Assembly: GCF_002920915.1 (NCBI RefSeq)
Contig: NZ_PQVF01000002.1
Coordinates: 124,375-188,374 of the forward strand
Origin: Solitalea longa
GTDB lineage: Bacteria; Bacteroidota; Bacteroidia; Sphingobacteriales; Sphingobacteriaceae
Length of the DNA: 64,000 nt
Reading direction: 5' to 3'
Each line of letters opens with the position of its first letter. Within the stretch, counting starts at the first letter, position 1. Of the stretch, positions 47,267 through 54,658 are shown one piece after another. The notes under the pieces were generated by a model that saw only the letters and a program-made list of their open reading frames with translations, did no database searches and was not told the DNA's origin. The position numbers and the translations under genes were made by a program.

Positions 47267-48454
47267 TTACTTAACAATTTCAGTTACCTGACCAGCACCT
47301 ACAGTACGACCACCTTCGCGGATAGCGAAACGAAGACCTTTTTCCATAGCGATTGCGCTGATTAATTTAACGTTGATTGTAACGTTATCACCTGGCATTA
47401 CCATTTCTACTCCTGGCTCAAGTGTAATTTCACCTGTTACGTCAGTTGTACGGAAATAGAATTGAGGACGGTATTTGTTGAAGAATGGAGTGTGACGGCC
47501 ACCTTCAGCTTTGCTCAATACATAGATCTCAGCTTTGAAATCAGCGTGAGGAGTTACTGAATTTGGTTTCACGATAACCATACCACGACGGATATCAGTT
47601 TTCTCAATACCACGTAACAATAAACCTACGTTATCACCAGCCTCACCGTAATCTAAGATTTTACGGAACATCTCAACACCTGTTACAGTTGATTTCAAAT
47701 CTTCTGCACCCATACCAATGATTTGTACTGGGTCACCTGAGTTGATCACACCACGCTCGATACGACCAGTTGCTACAGTACCACGACCAGTGATCGAGAA
47801 TACGTCTTCAACAGGCATCAAGAAAGGAAGATCTTTCAGACGTGGTGGAACTGGAATGAATGTATCTACAGCATTCATTAATTCCATGATGGTAGCTACC
47901 CATTTAGCATCACCGTTCAAACCACCAAGAGCAGAACCGCGAATAACTGGAGTATTGTCACCATCAAATTCGTAGAATGATAATAACTCACGAATTTCCA
48001 TTTCAACTAGGTCTAACAATTCTGGATCGTCAACCATGTCTACTTTGTTCATGAACACAACAATTTTAGGAACTCCTACCTGACGAGCAAGAAGGATGTG
48101 CTCACGAGTTTGTGGCATAGGACCATCAGTAGCAGCTACTACCAAGATAGCACCGTCCATCTGAGCAGCACCAGTAACCATGTTTTTTACATAGTCAGCG
48201 TGACCTGGACAGTCAACGTGCGCATAGTGACGAGTAGCAGTAGAGTACTCAACGTGTGCGGTGTTAATAGTAATACCACGCTCTTTTTCTTCAGGAGCAG
48301 AGTCGATAGAATCGAATGAACGAGCTTCTGACAAACCTGCATCTGCTAATACTTTAGTGATAGCGGCAGTCAAGGTAGTTTTACCGTGGTCAACGTGACC
48401 GATTGTTCCAATGTTCAAGTGTTCTTTGGAACGGTCAAATTTTTCTTTTGCCAT
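47267..48454 (-). CDS. tuf: Elongation factor Tu
   Basis: Protein of 395 residues. GTPase motifs are [15 protein letters not shown] (G1), RGITIN (G2), DCPGHADY (G3), NKVDM (G4) and SAL (G5), then domains 2 and 3 ending in VTEIVK. Delivers aminoacyl-tRNA to the ribosome. It follows four tRNA genes on the same strand, in the order Thr-Tyr-Gly-Thr-tuf, which is also found in E. coli (thrU-tyrU-glyT-thrT-tufB). Confidence 0.99.
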   Translation of the reverse strand: MAKEKFDRSKEHLNIGTIGHVDHGKTTLTAAITKVLADAGLSEARSFDSIDSAPEEKERGITINTAHVEYSTATRHYAHVDCPGHADYVKNMVTGAAQMDGAILVVAATDGPMPQTREHILLARQVGVPKIVVFMNKVDMVDDPELLDLVEMEIRELLSFYEFDGDNTPVIRGSALGGLNGDAKWVATIMELMNAVDTFIPVPPRLKDLPFLMPVEDVFSITGRGTVATGRIERGVINSGDPVQIIGMGAEDLKSTVTGVEMFRKILDYGEAGDNVGLLLRGIEKTDIRRGMVIVKPNSVTPHADFKAEIYVLSKAEGGRHTPFFNKYRPQFYFRTTDVTGEITLEPGVEMVMPGDNVTINVKLISAIAMEKGLRFAIREGGRTVGAGQVTEIVK

Positions 48455-48514
48455 TTTATTTTATACTTAATGTAGTTTTATAAATTGATTAAAAATTAGA
48501 CTAAACTAATTCAG

Positions 48515-48586
48515 AGCCTTTGGGGGGAATTGAACCCCCGACCTCATCCTTACCAAGGATGCACTCTACCCCTGAGCTACAAAGGC
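48515..48586 (-). tRNA. tRNA-Thr (GGT)
   Basis: 72 bases. Acceptor GCCTTTG / CAAAGGC, anticodon stem CATCC / GGATG around TTGGTAA, anticodon GGT. No encoded CCA. Last tRNA before tuf, 60 bases upstream of it. Confidence 0.97.
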
Positions 48587-48671
48587 CTCGCCTAACAATC
48601 AAAGGTTAACCGCTAGTGGTATCTTTCATTAAAAAAGAAACTCTAACTGTTAACGATCTTGATTACAAGAG

Positions 48672-48744
48672 AGCGGGAGACGAGGCTCGAACCCGCGACC
48701 TACAGCTTGGAAGGCTGTCGCTCTACCAACTGAGCTACTCCCGC
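48672..48744 (-). tRNA. tRNA-Gly (TCC)
   Basis: 73 bases. Acceptor GCGGGAG / CTCCCGC, anticodon stem ACAGC / GCTGT around CTTCCAA, anticodon TCC. No encoded CCA. Confidence 0.97.
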
Positions 48745-48817
48745 TTGTAATTTTGTTTTTAGAAGCTAAATGGTTGATCCTGACTTGCAAAATCAACCAT
48801 TTACCTAATTGTTAGCG

Positions 48818-48898
48818 TGGGGAGAGAAGGATTCGAACCTTCGAAACCGAAGTAACGGATTTACAGTCCGTCCCATTTGACCGCTCTGGAACCTCCCC
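48818..48898 (-). tRNA. tRNA-Tyr (GTA)
   Basis: 81 bases with the long variable arm of class II tRNAs. Acceptor GGGGAGG / TCTCCCC, anticodon stem ACGGA / TCCGT around CTGTAAA, anticodon GTA. No encoded CCA. Confidence 0.97.
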
Positions 48899-48925
48899 AT
48901 CAGAAACAAAACTTTGCTTCTTTTG

Positions 48926-48998
<73 letters not shown>

Positions 48999-49069
48999 TT
49001 AATTTTGCTATTTAAAAGAACTTTTTTATTTCTTTATCCGCTTAACATTTCTGTTTTGTTAAGGGATTG

Positions 49070-49099
49070 CAAATGTACAAATTTTTAAACTCTGTCAAA
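49070..49099 (-). promoter_or_regulatory. Promoter of the tRNA-tuf cluster
   Basis: TTTG (49099-49096), 18 bases, then TACATTTG (49077-49070) on the minus strand: a good match to the Bacteroidetes housekeeping promoter. It lies 71 bases before the first tRNA. Confidence 0.7.
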
Positions 49100-49372
49100 A
49101 TTTATTTTAAAATTTTTCTTGACCTAGGTTCAGATTAAAAAATGGGGTTGAATAGCCCTTAAATCTGATTTTTGTACCTTCAAAGAACATTGCCGAAGCG
49201 GCTGCAAAAGTAATACTTTAACCCAAATAGCAAGAATATTTTTAGTTTTTTTTCTCCTGTTTCTCCTTTGCATTTGATAGTCAGATAGAAAAGTTTAAAT
49301 CCTGTTTAAAACTTTCTGATAAAATGAATCAGTCTTGGTTTTTTTCAAGCTTAAAACTGATACAAAAAACAA
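49100..49372. other. Intergenic stretch with an unexplained -7 box and hairpin
   Basis: No ORF is supported here. A TACTTTTG box lies on the minus strand at 49212-49205, followed by an imperfect hairpin at 49131-49167 (CAGATT ... GGG / CCC ... AATCTG, minus-strand RNA). A second imperfect inverted repeat lies near 49287-49318. This could be a small RNA or an upstream tRNA promoter. Confidence 0.3.
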
Positions 49373-49394
49373 AGCCGATGAAGGATCATCGGCT
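49373..49394 (-). terminator. hpf terminator
   Basis: 8-bp stem AGCCGATG / CATCGGCT with a 6-base loop and minus-strand T-rich tail, 28 bases after the hpf stop. Confidence 0.85.
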
Positions 49395-49422
49395 CTATTA
49401 TTTGCTTGTTTTATTTCTTATT

Positions 49423-49764
49423 TTAAAACTCCGGCTCCAATTCAACAGGTGAATCTGCTTTGCCCGAATGAGTTTTTAATTTTTCTTTGTGTTTTTTTAA
49501 TTGTTTGGCGAGTGATTCTACAGCAATATCTGTAGCTTCTTCAAACGTTTGGCATTGTTCTTTTACAAATAAATCTTTCCCAGGAATATTAATTTTAATT
49601 TCTACAATCTTGTTCGCATCATCTTCGGCCTTGTCGAGTTTCAAAAAAACATCTCCGTCTATCACATGATCAAAAAATGAATCCAGCTTATCCAGTTTGC
49701 GTTGGATAAAATCAATTAATTTAATGTCTGCATTGAAACGAATGGATTGCACGCGAATTTTCAT
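49423..49764 (-). CDS. hpf: Ribosome hibernation promoting factor (short HPF/YfiA type)
   Basis: Protein of 113 residues: MKIRVQSIRFNADIKLIDFIQRKLDKL, then VFLKLDKAEDDANKIVEIKI and CQTFEEATDIAVESLAKQLKKHKEK, the HPF/YfiA double-stranded-RNA-binding-like fold. Binds the decoding centre and stores inactive ribosomes in stationary phase. No long C-terminal dimerisation domain. It starts 18 bases after xerC with a strong SD site, unusual in this genome. Confidence 0.95.
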   Translation of the reverse strand: MKIRVQSIRFNADIKLIDFIQRKLDKLDSFFDHVIDGDVFLKLDKAEDDANKIVEIKINIPGKDLFVKEQCQTFEEATDIAVESLAKQLKKHKEKLKTHSGKADSPVELEPEF

Positions 49765-49776
49765 AAATCCTCCTTT
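49765..49776 (-). promoter_or_regulatory. Strong Shine-Dalgarno site of hpf
   Basis: AAAAGGAGG ends 4 bases before the hpf ATG (core GGAGG at 49769-49773). One of only three strong SD sites before genes in this window. Confidence 0.8.
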
Positions 49777-49782
49777 TTTTTG

Positions 49783-50664
49783 TTAAGCCCTGGGATGGGC
49801 TTGTTTATAAATAGATTTTAATCGTTCAGTGGTATTATGTGTATACACCTGAGTTGCGGCCAAACTACTATGGCCTAAGAGTTCTTTTATTGCGTTTAAT
49901 TCAGCCCCTTTATTCAACAAATGAGTGGCAAATGAATGCCTTAAAACATGAGGGCTTTTCTTTTTTATCGTTGCTACTTGTGTTAGATAATTATTAACTA
50001 GGTTATAAACATACTTAGGATATAATTCATTTCCTTTATTGGTAACGAATAAACATCCGGTATTGGTATCAAATCCTTCTGATTTTTTAACAATTACGTA
50101 ATCTGAAATTAAACTTCCAAATGATTTAGTAATTGGAATAATTCTTTCCTTATTTCTTTTACCTAATATCTTAATAGTGAGACTAAAAAAATCAACATCT
50201 GTTTGTTTTAAACTTATCAATTCTGCTAATCGAATACCTGTTTGATAAAACATTTCGACAATGAGTTTGTCACGAATACCTGAAAACCCTTCTCCAAAAT
50301 CAACATTATTTAACAAGTGTTCAATGGAAGTTTCATCTACCACTACAGGCAAGCGTTTTTCCTTTTTTGGTGCCTGGGCTTTAAGAACCGGATTAAACTC
50401 TATAAATCCTTCCCGATAAAGAAATTTGAAATAAGTACGAAGTGTTGAAAGTTTGCGATTAATAGTAGCTGCACTTTGCTTATTGTTCATTAAATCCACT
50501 AACCAGGAACGAATAATAGGATGCGTTACTTCAGTTGGACCTATGATCTCATATTGGGTAAGGAATGCAAAAAACTGCTGAATATCATTTTGGTAAGATA
50601 TTATTGTATGAGAAGAGTAACGTTTTTCAAACTCTAGGTAACGGAAGAAACTTTCGAAATGCAT
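49783..50664 (-). CDS. xerC: Tyrosine recombinase XerC-like
   Basis: Protein of 293 residues. I chose the Met at 50664 (MHFESFFRYLEFEKRYSSHT); the open frame extends 39 codons further up through a terminator hairpin and is not protein-like. Catalytic residues: Arg in TGIRLAEL, Lys in LGKRNKER, His and Arg in HVLRHSFATHLL, His in LLGHSS, Tyr in QVYTH. Resolves chromosome dimers at dif. Conserved between rpsU and hpf in Bacteroidetes. The start codon lies directly after the T-run of the rpsU terminator. Confidence 0.92.
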   Translation of the reverse strand: MHFESFFRYLEFEKRYSSHTIISYQNDIQQFFAFLTQYEIIGPTEVTHPIIRSWLVDLMNNKQSAATINRKLSTLRTYFKFLYREGFIEFNPVLKAQAPKKEKRLPVVVDETSIEHLLNNVDFGEGFSGIRDKLIVEMFYQTGIRLAELISLKQTDVDFFSLTIKILGKRNKERIIPITKSFGSLISDYVIVKKSEGFDTNTGCLFVTNKGNELYPKYVYNLVNNYLTQVATIKKKSPHVLRHSFATHLLNKGAELNAIKELLGHSSLAATQVYTHNTTERLKSIYKQAHPRA

Positions 50665-50673
50665 CAAAAAAAA

Positions 50674-50706
50674 ATGGTCGTATATTTCAGTTGAATATAC
50701 GACCAT
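50674..50706 (-). terminator. rpsU terminator
   Basis: Perfect 13-bp stem ATGGTCGTATATT / AATATACGACCAT with a 7-base loop followed by nine T on the minus strand. It lies between the rpsU stop and the xerC start. Confidence 0.9.
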
Positions 50707-50728
50707 TGATATGTAATTGCAAGAAGAA

Positions 50729-50920
50729 TTACAGATTCTCTTGCTGAAGTGTTTGCTTGTAAATAGCTTTCTTAACAACATTACGACGTGCTACAGAATG
50801 CTTTTCAAAGGCTTGGCGGCTTCTAAGTTCGCGTAATACACCAGTCTTTTCAAATTTCTTCTTAAAACGCTTAAGCGCCTTATCGATTGCTTCGTTTTCT
50901 TTTACGTTAATGATAATCAT
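50729..50920 (-). CDS. rpsU: 30S ribosomal protein bS21
   Basis: Protein of 63 residues from the ATG at 50920: MIIINVKENEAIDKALKRFKKKF, then VLRELRSRQAFEKHSVARRN. The frame extends 15 codons upstream across the SD and promoter, so the inner start is clear. In Bacteroidetes bS21 helps to hold the 16S rRNA 3-prime end away from mRNA, which explains why SD sites are little used. The gene itself has a strong SD site and its own promoter and terminator, fitting autoregulation. Confidence 0.97.
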   Translation of the reverse strand: MIIINVKENEAIDKALKRFKKKFEKTGVLRELRSRQAFEKHSVARRNVVKKAIYKQTLQQENL

Positions 50921-50930
50921 ACCCTTGATA

Positions 50931-50940
50931 TACCTCCTTT
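50931..50940 (-). promoter_or_regulatory. Strong Shine-Dalgarno site of rpsU
   Basis: AAAGGAGGTA on the minus strand, 12 bases (from GGAGG) before the ATG at 50920. The match to the anti-SD is extended, which is rare in this phylum. Such a site on rpsU is known to respond to ribosomes lacking bS21. Confidence 0.85.
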
Positions 50941-50951
50941 CAGTGGGACGA

Positions 50952-50982
50952 CAAAGGTAAAACAAATAAGCTGATTATCAAA
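50952..50982 (-). promoter_or_regulatory. rpsU promoter
   Basis: TTTG (50982-50979), 19 bases, TACCTTTG (50959-50952) on the minus strand: a full consensus match. It starts directly after the stop codon of the gene at 50983-51705. Confidence 0.75.
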
Positions 50983-51705
50983 CTATTTTAAAATTACTTT
51001 TTCAACCGATTGTTGTTGTAATTGCAGAGCGGATAAACCTTGCATTATAAAATACTGCGCCAAGCCGTAAGTTATCATAACCATTATACCCAAAGCTGCA
51101 CTGGGAGATACAAATTGATTCACTGCCAATGTAGTATCCGAGATCAAAAAGAGTATTGCTCCTGTGTATATTGAATTGAATACAGATGGCGCTAGGCCAC
51201 CTTGTAAGGCTATAGCAGCAATTGCCATTGTAGAAATAACTATCGCATAAATTACTACAGGTGCCATCATTGGCCCCAAATATGGAATAATTTTAAAGAT
51301 CAGGATACCTCCTACGACTAATACTGGAATCCCAAAAAATAATTTATTCTTATTTACACCTGAAAGCGAAATAGAATTGGCAATTCTCCTAAAAACAAGA
51401 ATATAGCATACATGAGCAATCAAAAAGCTTATTAAGCCACCAATGAAGAAATAAAACCCAGGCGCCTTGGAAGAGTCGTCGGCAAATAGCAAGGCTATAT
51501 CACCTAACCAAGAAAACAAAAAGGCCGAATAAGTCATTGTTCGAATTAGCTGGTTTTGTTCATTAGTATTTAACGAGTAGATCCAAGCCAGAAAAACCAT
51601 TATTAAAGGTTTGGCAATATATCCTAACTCAATAAATTGGAAATAATTGGCGACTATGGTAAGTACTACTGATAAGAAAAATAAAAATGTTAACGCTCTC
51701 TTCAT
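50983..51705 (-). CDS. YhhN family lysoplasmalogenase-like membrane protein
   Basis: Protein of 240 residues with about eight hydrophobic helices. Family marks: AKPLIMVFLAW, SWLGDIALLF and FYFFIGGLISFLIAHVCYI, with acidic and His residues inside helices; YIGAILFLISDTTLAVN-like segment near the C-terminus. TMEM86/YhhN members cleave the vinyl-ether bond of lysoplasmalogens; bacterial substrates are less clear. Directly upstream of the rpsU promoter. Confidence 0.88.
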   Translation of the reverse strand: MKRALTFLFFLSVVLTIVANYFQFIELGYIAKPLIMVFLAWIYSLNTNEQNQLIRTMTYSAFLFSWLGDIALLFADDSSKAPGFYFFIGGLISFLIAHVCYILVFRRIANSISLSGVNKNKLFFGIPVLVVGGILIFKIIPYLGPMMAPVVIYAIVISTMAIAAIALQGGLAPSVFNSIYTGAILFLISDTTLAVNQFVSPSAALGIMVMITYGLAQYFIMQGLSALQLQQQSVEKVILK

Positions 51706-51742
51706 AAATTGATTGATTTAATGGATCTAAAATAAATGAAAA

Positions 51743-51764
51743 AGCCAGACTATCAAGCCTGGCT
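51743..51764 (-). terminator. Rho-independent terminator
   Basis: 6-bp stem AGCCAG / CTGGCT with a 10-base loop and minus-strand TTTTT. It ends the acyl-CoA dehydrogenase operon. Confidence 0.75.
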
Positions 51765-51789
51765 ACCAATGGAATAATTTAAAGTATAG

Positions 51790-52959
51790 TTAGTCGTTTA
51801 ACACTTCACGCGAAATAACAATCTTTTGTATCTCCGAAGTTCCCTCTCCTATTGTACAAAGCTTAGCATCGCGATAATATTTTTCAGCCGGAAAATCTTT
51901 TGTATAGCCGTAGCCTCCAAATATTTGAACTGCTTCATTTGCGGTTCTTACTGCCACTTCTGAAGCATAATACTTAGCCATTGCTGATTGTCGGGTCACT
52001 TTCTCTCCCCTATTCTTTAAGTCTGCGGCCCTGTGAATCAATAGTTCTGCGGCATCAATTTCAGTAGCCATATCAGCTAGTTTAAATGCGATAGCCTGAA
52101 ACTCACAAATTGGTTTACCAAACTGTTGACGTTGTTTCGAATAGTTTTTAGCTGCATTAAATGCTCCCTTTGCAATTCCTAAAGCTAAAGCGGCAATTGA
52201 TATTCGACCTCCGTCTAAGATCTTCATTGCCTGTTTAAACCCATCGCCTTCATTTCCTAGTAAATTATCCTTATGAACACGAACATTATCTAAGATCAAC
52301 TCTGTGGTTTCCGAAGCCCGCATTCCCAGTTTATTCTCTTTTTTACCATGAGAAAAGCCAGAAGTTCCCTTTTCAATTACAAACGCCGATGCTCCATTTG
52401 AATCACCAGAATTACCTGTACGAGCCATTACCACGACTACATTAGATGATTTACCATGAGTGATCCAGTTTTTGCTGCCATTAATAATATAGTAATCTCC
52501 ATCACGTACAGCTGTAGAATTCATGCGAAGAGCATCTGATCCAGTATTGGCTTCAGTTAGTCCCCATGCGCCAATCCATTCGGCTGTAGCAAGTTTAGGC
52601 AACCAGCGTTGTTTTTGTTCCTCGTTACCAAACTGAAGAATGTGACCGGTACAAAGCGAATTATGTGCAGCTACCGACAAACCAATCGAACCACATACTT
52701 TTGCTATTTCTTCTATAATGGCCACATATTCAAAATAACCCAAACCAGCTCCACCGTATTGTTCAGGAACCAACACACCCATTATCCCTAACTCTCCCAT
52801 CTGTTTAAAAAGTTCTACCGGAAAATATTGGCTCTCATCCCAATCCATCACGTGTGGCAAAATTTTCTTTACAGCAAAATCTCTGGCCATTTCTCTTACC
52901 AACCGCAGGTTTTCGGAGGATAGGTTCGTGGTTGAATCAAAAGTTAAATCGGTCATCAT
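51790..52959 (-). CDS. Acyl-CoA dehydrogenase
   Basis: Protein of 389 residues. Flavin and substrate motifs: GAWGLTEANTGSDA and YIINGSKNWITHG in the beta domain; EFQAIAFKLADM and QIFGGYGYTKDFPAEKYYRDAK in the C-terminal helical domain; catalytic Glu in the late GEGTSEIQ. Oxidises short- or branched-chain acyl-CoA with electron transfer flavoprotein. Exact chain length cannot be read. Two Met codons at the start (MMTD). It begins 19 bases after apt. Confidence 0.95.
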   Translation of the reverse strand: MMTDLTFDSTTNLSSENLRLVREMARDFAVKKILPHVMDWDESQYFPVELFKQMGELGIMGVLVPEQYGGAGLGYFEYVAIIEEIAKVCGSIGLSVAAHNSLCTGHILQFGNEEQKQRWLPKLATAEWIGAWGLTEANTGSDALRMNSTAVRDGDYYIINGSKNWITHGKSSNVVVVMARTGNSGDSNGASAFVIEKGTSGFSHGKKENKLGMRASETTELILDNVRVHKDNLLGNEGDGFKQAMKILDGGRISIAALALGIAKGAFNAAKNYSKQRQQFGKPICEFQAIAFKLADMATEIDAAELLIHRAADLKNRGEKVTRQSAMAKYYASEVAVRTANEAVQIFGGYGYTKDFPAEKYYRDAKLCTIGEGTSEIQKIVISREVLND

Positions 52960-52977
52960 AAGGTTATATATAAATGG

Positions 52978-53511
52978 TTATTGATAGTTGACGAGTGATA
53001 TTATCTGGTTAGAATGCGGCAACAATTTTTCCCTTCCTTTTAAAAAATCAAGTTCTACCAAGAAAGAGATTGCTCCCACTTTAGCGCCCAGCTTTTCAAT
53101 AAGTTTCGCAGCTGCATCAATTGTTCCGCCAGTGGCCAGTAAATCATCATGAATCAGCACAATTTTTCCTTCATCGATTGCATCAGCATGAACCTCAAGA
53201 GTGGCCTGGCCATATTCAAGATTATATGACTGCTCAATCGTTTTATAGGGCAGTTTCCCTTTCTTTCTGATTGGCACAAACGGCACATGTAATTTATGTG
53301 CTATCATCATGCCAAATAAAAAACCACGACTTTCAATTGCAGCAACCTCATCAATTTTAACTCCGTCTAACCGTCGCACATATTCATCAGCAATATCATT
53401 GCACAGCTGTGGGTGCTTTAATATTGGAGTAATGTCTTTGAAAACGATCCCTGGCTTTGGAAAATCTTTAACATCTCTTATTACTGCTTTGATTTGTTGT
53501 TCAATTGTCAT
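52978..53511 (-). CDS. apt: Adenine phosphoribosyltransferase
   Basis: Protein of 177 residues. PGIVFKDITPIL and AAIESRGFLFG are typical of APRT; the PRPP-binding loop is VLIHDDLLATGGTIDAAAK. Converts adenine and PRPP to AMP. Cytoplasmic. Likely co-transcribed with the acyl-CoA dehydrogenase gene. Confidence 0.97.
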   Translation of the reverse strand: MTIEQQIKAVIRDVKDFPKPGIVFKDITPILKHPQLCNDIADEYVRRLDGVKIDEVAAIESRGFLFGMMIAHKLHVPFVPIRKKGKLPYKTIEQSYNLEYGQATLEVHADAIDEGKIVLIHDDLLATGGTIDAAAKLIEKLGAKVGAISFLVELDFLKGREKLLPHSNQIISLVNYQ

Positions 53512-53552
53512 GATTTTGATTATTAATTATGATTAGATATCGAATTTACAAA

Positions 53553-53576
53553 AATGCCTGTCATTAGACAGGCATT
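53553..53576 (-). terminator. Rho-independent terminator
   Basis: 10-bp stem AATGCCTGTC / GACAGGCATT with a 4-base loop, downstream of the helix-hairpin-helix gene. Confidence 0.85.
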
Positions 53577-53624
53577 ATATAAATGTATTATGATAAGTTT
53601 AGCCAAGTTTTAAATAAACTCTTT

Positions 53625-54539
53625 TTAATCAAACAACAAATAAGGAGCTACTTTGGTTAATATAGCATCATCAATTACTTCAGTCTTTAGCAGATCTTCA
53701 CTTTTTAAAAACTTGCCATGCTGATTCCTGTAGTTTAATACTGTATTAATTTGCTTGTAACTCCAATAAGGGTACTTTTTTAGTTCATTAAAAGAGGCGC
53801 TATTGATATTCACTTTTTGGATCAGCGAAGAATTAACCGATATTTTCTCTTGTATCGACATATATAAGAGTGAGTCTAACCCATATACATCTTTAAGTTG
53901 TTCCTTCGAGTAGAAACCACCAAGCCTGTTTCTATATTTTAAAATTCGAATGGCAAAAGCTGGTCCAATACCGCGTAGTGCGGTTAGTTCAGCTGAATCT
54001 GCGGTGTTCAGCTCTATTTGTTTCGGTTTGAGAATCGAAAATTTCGGGATGTTATTGACTTTATAGTTAGTTGAAGAAATGGGATCATCTTTATCAATTA
54101 CAATAAAAGGTTCCAATCTTGCATAGTCCTTCTCTGTTATTGAATAGATCTTTTTTAAATCTTCGCTCTTTTTAAACTTCCCCCCTTTACTAACATAATT
54201 AATAATTACCCTTGCTTGCTTTTCAGTTAAGCCCATTTGCAGCCAATCATTTAATTGCAGGGTATTTGGATTAAATGGCTTGAGCTCAACTTTAGCCTGG
54301 CTTATTGATTCATTTGAATTAATTTTCTGGAAGGCCTGCTTATCTGCATACTGCATCTTACTCCTTTCAAATTGATCAATTTCATATTCAAATTCATTAA
54401 AATCAATTGGGGGCTCCCTGAAAACAATTTCCTTGAAAAAGTTTAATCCTATAACAATCAAGCTAATAGAAGCTAAAACCAATAAGCCATTTTGCTCCTT
54501 TTTAGAAAAGGAAATCCATAGATTGTAGATGTTTTTCAT
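53625..54539 (-). CDS. ComEA-like helix-hairpin-helix membrane-anchored protein
   Basis: Protein of 304 residues. One N-terminal transmembrane segment (about 18-36) then three HhH units: LGLTEKQARVIINYVSKGGKF (about 97-117, broken by a charged end), ALRGIGPAFAIRILKYRNRLGGF (about 186-210), and KKYPYWSYKQINTVLNYRNQHGKF near the C-terminus. HhH pairs bind DNA; ComEA is the DNA receptor of natural competence. Presence of three units and a membrane anchor fits periplasmic DNA binding, but competence is not shown by context. Confidence 0.85.
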   Translation of the reverse strand: MKNIYNLWISFSKKEQNGLLVLASISLIVIGLNFFKEIVFREPPIDFNEFEYEIDQFERSKMQYADKQAFQKINSNESISQAKVELKPFNPNTLQLNDWLQMGLTEKQARVIINYVSKGGKFKKSEDLKKIYSITEKDYARLEPFIVIDKDDPISSTNYKVNNIPKFSILKPKQIELNTADSAELTALRGIGPAFAIRILKYRNRLGGFYSKEQLKDVYGLDSLLYMSIQEKISVNSSLIQKVNINSASFNELKKYPYWSYKQINTVLNYRNQHGKFLKSEDLLKTEVIDDAILTKVAPYLLFD

Positions 54540-54658
54540 ACATAAAAATTAAAGTTTAATTCACAATTTTCAAACTTTGAAGAAAGTCACAAATAAGTAT
54601 CTTTAGCGAATAGCAATATTTAAGAACCTAAATCTTATTTTTGCGGATTAAACCTTAA

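Noticed and set aside
50665-50781. N-terminal 39-codon extension of xerC
   Set aside because: It runs through the rpsU terminator hairpin and the end of rpsU and encodes Cys/Ser-rich sequence unlike XerC; the Met at 50664 starts the conserved domain.
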